From the IMG/VR virus record IMGVR_UViG_3300025070_002957, positions 1 to 49,644 of that record: a stretch of 49,644 nt of DNA. One strand, 5' to 3'. Both the position numbers and the translations under genes were made by a program. The notes under the pieces were generated by a model. That model made no database searches. It was given only the letters and a program-made list of their open reading frames with translations, and was not told the origin of the DNA. This document shows, in pieces, positions 44,955 to 49,644 of the stretch. This DNA comes from a virus. Numbering within the stretch: the first letter of the stretch is position 1; every line of letters starts with the position of its first letter.

Positions 44955-45404
44955 TTATAATTCTATTGATGTTTTAACTCCAGGAGAGGCGATATCCATT
45001 GCATATAATCCTGCTAATATCATTGAAAGTATTTTTTCTAAACTTAATCCTACAACAGCGATTGAAGGCAACATAGGAGATAATAGCATTAGAATCATAA
45101 CTCCTAATCCTATCATTCTTGGATGGGCACGAAAGAAACCGAAGAATTTTTTTATTATTGGTGTTTTTACTTTTTCATCATTACCAAGTTTATCTTCAAG
45201 TTTAGACATGTAATCTTCCATGTCTTTTGTTCTTTCTTCGGTTGGTTCTGGTTGTTTTTTGAATTTGTTTACTGCTTTTTGTAAAAGTGTTTGGCTAAGT
45301 CTTTCAGCATCCATACTTCCATCTTCGAGTAATGGAATATTTCTTTTAGCCCATTTCTCTAACTCATATAGAGTTTCAGATTTTGTAATCTCGCCAATTC
45401 TCAT
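44955..45404 (-). CDS. Membrane protein with shared MxxxE N-terminus
   Basis: 149 residues. Starts MRIGEITKSETLYELEKWA, like the other proteins suspected of a shared targeting peptide. A charged helical middle (30-90) is followed by two membrane segments (MIGLGVMILMLLSPMLPSIAV and LEKILSMILAGLYAMDIA). It lies one base downstream of the 45406 gene, so they are co-expressed. Could be a virion internal or ejected membrane protein; that is inference. Confidence 0.65.
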   Translation of the reverse strand: MRIGEITKSETLYELEKWAKRNIPLLEDGSMDAERLSQTLLQKAVNKFKKQPEPTEERTKDMEDYMSKLEDKLGNDEKVKTPIIKKFFGFFRAHPRMIGLGVMILMLLSPMLPSIAVVGLSLEKILSMILAGLYAMDIASPGVKTSIEL

Positions 45405-45405
45405 C

Positions 45406-46206
45406 TTATTTCTTAACGCAGTTATTTACACGTACACCTTTTGAGTTTAATTTAGTGCCATCTTTTTTATAGCCATCCCAACATTCTGGGTCTAAACGTT
45501 GTTTTTCTTCGTTAGTCTTTTTCTTAAGAAGTCCTAAATCGTCTAGTCTACGAACAATCATACCTCTGACATCTGCTTTAGGGTCTTTTTCTTCCATAGC
45601 ATCTAACTCATCGAATAGTTCATCGTCACCAAGAAGATGATAAATCTTATCATGGGCTCCAGCGGCAGGTAATTCTTGTTTCATTAAGTCTTTTAGTTCT
45701 TTGACTTTCTCTGGAGTATCAGGAATTGACCATGTGCCTTCTGTGACTGTTTCTTCCTTTACGTTTTCTTCTACAGCATCTTCGTAGTCGCCAACTGCAC
45801 CAGACTTTTTAAGTAAATGTTCTATTTCACTTATTGGTGAATCACTTTCGTGGTAAATCCACATAGCAACCTTGTTAATTAATTCTTCATCCTGAGGTAT
45901 ACCAAGTTCGTTGTATTCGTTTACACCTTCATCAGTTTTCTCTTGGCCTTCCATAACATCTTCATCCCAGTATTGGTCTGATTTGATTGGTTCTCTTTGT
46001 GCGTCATGTTTGTCATAAACATCAACAATAATTCCGTGGTCATTTGAAGAAACTACTACATTGTAGTGTTCAGTTTCGATATTGTCTTGGTCGTCCGCAC
46101 TAATTTGTGCTTCGTTATATGCTCTAACACCCTCATCAGTTTTATTCTGTAGATTTTCCAGAACTCTTTTCCAAGATAGAATGTCTTTGTTGTCATTATG
46201 TGCCAT
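45406..46206 (-). CDS. Acidic phage protein with internal repeats and CWxGYKxxG tail
   Basis: 266 residues. Two copies of a TDEGV-x-x-YNE-x-x-I motif occur (about 22-36 and 91-105). The C-terminus RLDPECWDGYKKDGTKLNSKG, then VRVNNCVKK is a signature at the ends of several unrelated phage virion proteins; it resembles 'CWxGYKxxGxKxxxGxRVNNC'. Very acidic middle. A late element lies 28 bases upstream, so a virion role is likely. No enzyme motif. Confidence 0.68.
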   Translation of the reverse strand: MAHNDNKDILSWKRVLENLQNKTDEGVRAYNEAQISADDQDNIETEHYNVVVSSNDHGIIVDVYDKHDAQREPIKSDQYWDEDVMEGQEKTDEGVNEYNELGIPQDEELINKVAMWIYHESDSPISEIEHLLKKSGAVGDYEDAVEENVKEETVTEGTWSIPDTPEKVKELKDLMKQELPAAGAHDKIYHLLGDDELFDELDAMEEKDPKADVRGMIVRRLDDLGLLKKKTNEEKQRLDPECWDGYKKDGTKLNSKGVRVNNCVKK

Positions 46207-46234
46207 AATATTTCCTTGTACGATATGTTAAATG

Positions 46235-46242
46235 TATTTATC
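46235..46242 (-). promoter_or_regulatory. T4-type late promoter element GATAAATA (minus strand)
   Basis: GATAAATA on the minus strand, 28 bases before the start at 46206, back to back with the plus-strand promoter at 46250. Confidence 0.68.
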
Positions 46243-46249
46243 TTATTAC

Positions 46250-46279
46250 TTGACTTTTGATACTGATTTGTGGTATAAT
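46250..46279 (+). promoter_or_regulatory. Promoter, extended -10 (TTTGTGG-TATAAT)
   Basis: TTGACT at 46250-46255, 18-base spacer ending TTTGTGG, TATAAT at 46274-46279. ATG of the next gene is at 46289, so the transcript would begin about 3 bases before the start codon. Confidence 0.82.
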
Positions 46280-46288
46280 TGTCTTACT

Positions 46289-46717
46289 ATGAAAATAAAA
46301 CACAAACCACAGTTCAATATAGAGAAAGTAACGGCTCATTATACGAAAAAAGATGGTGTACCAGTGCATTATGTATGTACATCGGACTTAGATGAGAGTG
46401 ATAGACCGTTTGATATCTATTATCGTGATACTCCTCATCCTGAGCATAATAACTTTTATTTCGGATTATATGCAGATGATGAAGATAGAATGATGATATG
46501 CAAAGCAGATTCTATTGAAAAATACCAGTTTGGAATGATATCTGACCAAGATGAATGGGTATACAGCCGAAGTCACCATGATTTAGTTGAAACAGACTCT
46601 GGAAATATTGACGGTGGAAGAAAGTATATTAAACGAGGTGGCGATTTAGATAATCAAAAACATGTAGTCGCTAAAATAGTAGATGGTGAATTTGTAACTG
46701 GAGAGAAAAATGTCTAA
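46289..46717 (+). CDS. Phage protein of unknown function, apparently leaderless
   Basis: 142 residues from ATG 46289 (an in-frame ATG at 46232 lies upstream of the promoter). No ribosome site; the expected transcript start is about 46286. The sequence has beta-rich, charged features (VHYVCTSDLDESDRPFDIYY, HNNFYFGLYADDEDRMMICK) and no motif I recognise. The end overlaps the 46710 gene by 8 bases. First gene of a run of plus-strand genes to the window end. Confidence 0.68.
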   Translation: MKIKHKPQFNIEKVTAHYTKKDGVPVHYVCTSDLDESDRPFDIYYRDTPHPEHNNFYFGLYADDEDRMMICKADSIEKYQFGMISDQDEWVYSRSHHDLVETDSGNIDGGRKYIKRGGDLDNQKHVVAKIVDGEFVTGEKNV

Positions 46718-47621
46718 TATAGTTGATAACTATTATAACTTACCCGAGGTAGAAATCTTTGATGACCCAAATATGACTGATGATGAAAAGAAAGATGCAC
46801 TGGGAAGTCTTTTACAGCATCAACGAAGAAAAGGAATGTTCTCAATATCGGGCGCAAATCAACCAGAAGACCCATTGAGAACAATTGAACAAGATATACT
46901 AGCACTCATTTTATATTGGGATGACACAGACACTCATCCGCCTGCTAGTCATGGCGGTTCTAAGTACAATTATTGGTGTAATATTCTTCGTGATTCTGCA
47001 AGATGCCAAGGTTCACAACCAGATGCAACGCCTCGACCTGATTATAATTTCCATGAAATTGTAATGACTCCTAGACCACAAGACATCGAACGTGCAAAAA
47101 AGATTATTGATTATTATAAAGTAAAGTTATCTCATAGAGCATTGACTGGAGATATACCATTATCTGAATATGAAATTAAATTAGGTAATTTTATCAATAC
47201 AAAACCAAACCAATTTAAGTTTGATGAATTGGGAGTTGTTGTAAGATTGCCAGAAACATATAATGTCGATTTGATATTTGATAGATTTATACAAGATTAT
47301 GATTCATTGCCACCTTATGAACCTGAGTGGACAACTGATATTCCTACACCGCCAACGAAGAGGTCACTTGTTCTTAACTTTGTAAGAAAAGTAAATGTTC
47401 TTGGTAATAGAGAGAACAATATTCGTTACTATTTTGAATGTGACAAAGAATTATATTGTATGAGATTTCCAGAAAATAACTCACTATTAAATGTTCTTGA
47501 TATTGTATTAGAAAATAACAACAATACATTAAAGATATCAGCGGCAACTACGCCAACTGTACTTTATGCAAACAGTAAGTTTTGGTATAACACTATTCGT
47601 GATGGCTGGATATTAGAGTAG
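46710..47621 (+). CDS. Phage protein of unknown function
   Basis: 303 residues, overlapping the previous gene by 8 bases, with ggagag as ribosome site. The middle includes ILALILYWDDTDTHPPASHGG and KYNYWCNILRDSARCQG, then a linker and a beta-rich C-terminal part (RSLVLNFVRKVNVLGNREN). No motif recognised; not a membrane protein. MazG-like gene follows after one base. Confidence 0.65.
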   Translation: MSNIVDNYYNLPEVEIFDDPNMTDDEKKDALGSLLQHQRRKGMFSISGANQPEDPLRTIEQDILALILYWDDTDTHPPASHGGSKYNYWCNILRDSARCQGSQPDATPRPDYNFHEIVMTPRPQDIERAKKIIDYYKVKLSHRALTGDIPLSEYEIKLGNFINTKPNQFKFDELGVVVRLPETYNVDLIFDRFIQDYDSLPPYEPEWTTDIPTPPTKRSLVLNFVRKVNVLGNRENNIRYYFECDKELYCMRFPENNSLLNVLDIVLENNNNTLKISAATTPTVLYANSKFWYNTIRDGWILE

Positions 47622-47622
47622 T

Positions 47623-47946
47623 ATGATTAAAGATAATGACGATGAACTAATGGTCATCACCATGGAAGAATGTGGTGAGTTAATTCAGGCCTGTTCGAAA
47701 GCCATGAGAACTAGAGAGTACAGTAGTCAGCAATTAACCGAGGAAGTCGGTGATGTTATGTGCATGGTAGGATTACTTATGCAATACGGACTCATTGACG
47801 AAGAAGAAGTTGAAGAAAGAGTAAACGTGAAACTTGCCAAATTGGCAAAGTGGAGTTACCTAGTAGAAGATACAGATGAATACAAGGAGATAAGAAATGA
47901 CAATAGAAGACGTAATACCAAGCGAGGCAACCGAACTAGAAGATGA
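47623..47946 (+). CDS. MazG-like nucleotide pyrophosphohydrolase
   Basis: 107 residues. The metal-binding pattern EECGELIQACSK (E-E-x-x-E) and EEVGDVMCMVGLL (E-x-x-D) is that of the all-alpha NTP pyrophosphatase (MazG) fold. It could lower (p)ppGpp or clean dNTP pools; phage MazG proteins are thought to favour phage growth in starved hosts. The last 17 residues are basic and the gene overlaps the next by 50 bases, so the tail may be an extension. Confidence 0.8.
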   Translation: MIKDNDDELMVITMEECGELIQACSKAMRTREYSSQQLTEEVGDVMCMVGLLMQYGLIDEEEVEERVNVKLAKLAKWSYLVEDTDEYKEIRNDNRRRNTKRGNRTRR

Positions 47947-48223
47947 GTTTGTATACGCAGAATTACAAACTCAACTACAAAAAGAAGTCCTTGAAGTAAC
48001 ATTTACAAAAGTAAATGGTGATAAACGTGTGATGAACTGCACATTGATGGAAGGAATTCTACCATCAAATCCTACAGAAGAAGCCAAGAAAGATACTAAG
48101 AAGAAAGTTAATGAAGACATCTTAAGTGTTTGGGACATAGATGCCAATGGATGGCGTAGTTTTCGTGTTAAGAATATTACACGAGTAAGACAACATGCTT
48201 TACAGGGTGGAACGAATGCTTAA
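47897..48223 (+). CDS. SH3-fold phage protein (DUF2693-like)
   Basis: 108 residues. VLEVTFTKVNGDKRVMNCTLMEGILP is the strand pair with conserved Cys-Thr-Leu, and LSVWDIDANGWRSFRVKNIT the second pair, the pattern of DUF2693 small SH3-barrel proteins found widely in phages, function unknown. Its ATG lies inside the MazG-like gene with aaggagat as ribosome site, so the 50-base overlap is real. Confidence 0.75.
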   Translation: MTIEDVIPSEATELEDEFVYAELQTQLQKEVLEVTFTKVNGDKRVMNCTLMEGILPSNPTEEAKKDTKKKVNEDILSVWDIDANGWRSFRVKNITRVRQHALQGGTNA

Positions 48224-48539
48224 TATTTTTGATGTGGGCGGAGAGGTTATCAAAGATAACGAAGTTTACAAACTCAAAGATAATACAACACTAAATAACT
48301 TAGTTGTAAGTTCAACGGAGATGAAACCGCACCAGACTACAAACGGACATAAACATCCTGGACAAGAAGAAGTTTATTACTTTGTCAAAGGTACAGGAAT
48401 TATGTACTTAGATACTGTTCCTAGAGATGTAGGACCTGGTGATGTTGTGTTAATAGAAGACGGTGTACATCATAGAGTTGAATCTAGTGAAGAAGGATTA
48501 TATTTTGTTTGTGTATTTGATGGGAATAGAAGTCATTAA
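48216..48539 (+). CDS. Cupin-domain protein
   Basis: 107 residues from ATG 48216, overlapping the previous stop (an earlier ATG at 48195 is less likely). Cupin motif 1 is GHKHPGQEEVYYFVKG (H-x-H-x-x-x-x-E) and motif 2 is PGDVVLIEDGVHHRV (P-G-D...H). It should bind a metal and be an isomerase, dioxygenase or sugar enzyme; near a UDP-glucose dehydrogenase-type gene, a sugar role is possible. Next gene starts at its stop (TAATG). Confidence 0.85.
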   Translation: MLNIFDVGGEVIKDNEVYKLKDNTTLNNLVVSSTEMKPHQTTNGHKHPGQEEVYYFVKGTGIMYLDTVPRDVGPGDVVLIEDGVHHRVESSEEGLYFVCVFDGNRSH

Positions 48540-49060
48540 TGAGTAAAAGATTCTTAGCGATAGTAGACCCGTGGGCAAATATATTGCCACATGATGCTGA
48601 TAATTACCCTCATTTGCAATCTGATAGTGAGATTCAATATCAATTGATACATAATCAATTATCCAGATTGAAAGTTTTATTTGATGATATTATAGTTATT
48701 TCATCTGGGTATCCAATTCATCCTTTGTTTGCCGAACTTGTTACAGTTAGTAACGTTATTACAAGTGGATATTTAGAAGATAAACAAGATTGGAATATGT
48801 GGGTGTGTGGATTCCATGATGGAAGGTGTATACAAGGTAAAATCGAAATGGTGGTGGAACACTATAAATGGAATTATAGTCGATTTCATGTTGTACAGAA
48901 TCTTTCATTTACTTATCCAAAAGATGCAAAGAGAATTTTCTATAAACAGGATTGGATTGAACCCATAGCAAAAAATGTTAAGGTGTATGATTGGGATTAT
49001 GTAGATGAGTTTCACCTATGTGGTACCAATGCTATATATGTTTGGGATATGGATAGATGA
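48539..49060 (+). CDS. Phage protein of unknown function
   Basis: 173 residues. FLAIVDPWANILPHDADNYP begins like a Rossmann-type or hydrolase strand-turn; VLFDDIIVISSGYPIHPLF and WNMWVCGFHDGRCIQGKIEMV follow in alternating strand/helix pattern. It looks like an alpha/beta nucleoside or amidohydrolase-type protein but no catalytic set is certain. Overlaps cupin stop and is overlapped by the next ATG. Confidence 0.6.
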   Translation: MSKRFLAIVDPWANILPHDADNYPHLQSDSEIQYQLIHNQLSRLKVLFDDIIVISSGYPIHPLFAELVTVSNVITSGYLEDKQDWNMWVCGFHDGRCIQGKIEMVVEHYKWNYSRFHVVQNLSFTYPKDAKRIFYKQDWIEPIAKNVKVYDWDYVDEFHLCGTNAIYVWDMDR

Positions 49061-49320
49061 GTGATGAAAATAGGTGGGATATGATAATAGATTGGTCGTT
49101 AGAAACAGTTAAAAAAGAAGTTGATAAAATAACATATGCTGAAAGTGATAAGTATATGGATGGCTTCACCACTTGGGGATGTAAGAAAGATTTGTATGAA
49201 ATTCTTTGGTATGTTGAGAATGCATTAGATAAATGTGGAACATATTCAAACGAACAAGATTTTATTGATGAACACGAAAAAGAATTGATGTGGGATATAT
49301 TGAAAGGTAAGAAGAAATGA
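49057..49320 (+). CDS. Small phage protein, unknown
   Basis: 87 residues, four-base overlap with the gene before and after (ATGA). Helical, acidic and Trp-rich (WDMIIDWSLETVKKEVDKI, LYEILWYVENALDKC). No motif recognised. Translational coupling makes it a real part of the operon. Confidence 0.68.
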   Translation: MSDENRWDMIIDWSLETVKKEVDKITYAESDKYMDGFTTWGCKKDLYEILWYVENALDKCGTYSNEQDFIDEHEKELMWDILKGKKK

Positions 49321-49644
49321 TACTAGTTGTAGGATGTGGCTTTGTAGGTGAAACAGTAGCAAAGTCATTAGAACAGAACGGGCAACCAGTTATTCGTATT
49401 GACCCAAAGTATAATGATAATACAATTGATATGTATCTAGGTACTCCTGGATTAGGAGCAATAGTTTGTGTTCCAACTCCTACTGTAGATGGCATTTGTG
49501 ATGATAGTATGATACGAGAAGTGCTTGAAGAATTAGGTGACGTTCCAGTTCTTCTCAAGTGTACTGTACCACCTGATATGTTAGCAACATATTCTAGTAA
49601 TGTCACATACAATCCAGAATTCTTACGAGCAAAGACGGCCGAAG
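49317..49644 (+). CDS. UDP-glucose/GDP-mannose dehydrogenase-type enzyme (partial)
   Basis: 109 residues visible; cut by the window end. VVGCGFVGETVAKSLEQNG is the NAD-binding G-x-G-x-x-G; IDPKYND follows; CVPTPTVDGICDDS is the family's CVPTP motif, and LLKCTVPPDM and YNPEFLRAKTAE match the TVPPG and NPEFLREG motifs. It would oxidise a sugar nucleotide to a uronic acid for surface or DNA sugars. The catalytic cysteine lies beyond the window. Confidence 0.88.
   Translation, partial: MILVVGCGFVGETVAKSLEQNGQPVIRIDPKYNDNTIDMYLGTPGLGAIVCVPTPTVDGICDDSMIREVLEELGDVPVLLKCTVPPDMLATYSSNVTYNPEFLRAKTAE

Noticed and set aside
1-49644. CRISPR arrays, insertion sequences, integrase or attachment sites
   Set aside because: No regularly spaced repeats, transposase or recombinase motifs or long terminal repeats were seen on either strand.

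Overview
The window reads as part of the genome of an AT-rich, T4-type marine myovirus, most likely one infecting an aquatic proteobacterium. A SAR11-like alphaproteobacterium would fit, but the host is inference. The evidence is: tightly packed and often overlapping genes (ATGA, TAATG and GTGA junctions), a PAAR/lysozyme spike-tip protein beside other virion genes, more than a dozen copies of the T4-type late promoter element NATAAATA placed about 20-35 bases before start codons, and a cluster of seven tRNA genes. The gene content mixes virion genes with host-like genes. No integrase, transposase or CRISPR array was seen.

Layout. 1-6190: DNA-processing nuclease and virion/baseplate genes (receptor-type structural protein, PAAR-lysozyme fusion, large hydrophobic structural protein). 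6262-7837: P-loop kinase and glycosyltransferase. 7873-12619: a complete PrkA (AAA+ kinase) - YeaH (DUF444, VWA) - SpoVR operon. 12644-16527: YggX-like iron protein, hotdog thioesterase, sugar epimerase, peptide deformylase and an SGNH protein. 16532-20219: many small genes, each behind its own strong sigma70-type promoter, including a 7Fe ferredoxin (FdxA type), a possible ArfA-like rescue factor and a glycine-zipper 17-kDa antigen-like envelope protein. 20338-24439: a membrane coiled-coil gene with an apparent -1 frameshift site, then ClpX, IF-3 and ribosomal protein bS21 in one overlapping operon. 24440-26490: Hsp20 behind a ROSE-like RNA thermometer, ClpS, a zinc ribbon and a methyltransferase. 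26468-29248: TctA and TctC-like tricarboxylate transporter parts. 29248-37079: 2OG oxygenase, MTA/SAH nucleosidase, HIT protein, leucyl aminopeptidase, lipase, SGNH protein, thermonuclease and a TET-associated-type glycosyltransferase. 37086-37833: tRNA-Thr, Gly, Asn, Ser, Phe, Cys and Trp, with a promoter-hairpin-terminator unit in the middle. 38175-46206: minus-strand genes (metallopeptidase, membrane and virion-like proteins, 2OG oxygenase) flanking a plus-strand block of small membrane proteins, a phosphoesterase and a kinase-fold protein. 46289-49644: MazG-like, SH3-fold and cupin proteins, ending in a truncated UDP-glucose dehydrogenase-type gene.

How it may work together. Three themes stand out. 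First, control of host translation and proteostasis: IF-3, bS21, deformylase, possible ArfA-like factor, ClpX with an intact ClpP-docking loop, ClpS, Hsp20, aminopeptidase and tRNAs. Second, host stress and metabolism: PrkA/YeaH/SpoVR, YggX, ferredoxin, malonyl-CoA-decarboxylase-like GNAT protein, thioesterase, MTA/SAH nucleosidase and TctA/TctC. Third, two promoter classes that suggest timing: host-like TTGACA/TGnTATAAT promoters for early or middle genes and NATAAATA for late genes. RNA-level control appears repeatedly (thermometer-like leader, promoters followed at once by terminators, mutually exclusive hairpins, a slippery heptamer). All functional assignments come from reading motifs; no database search was run.
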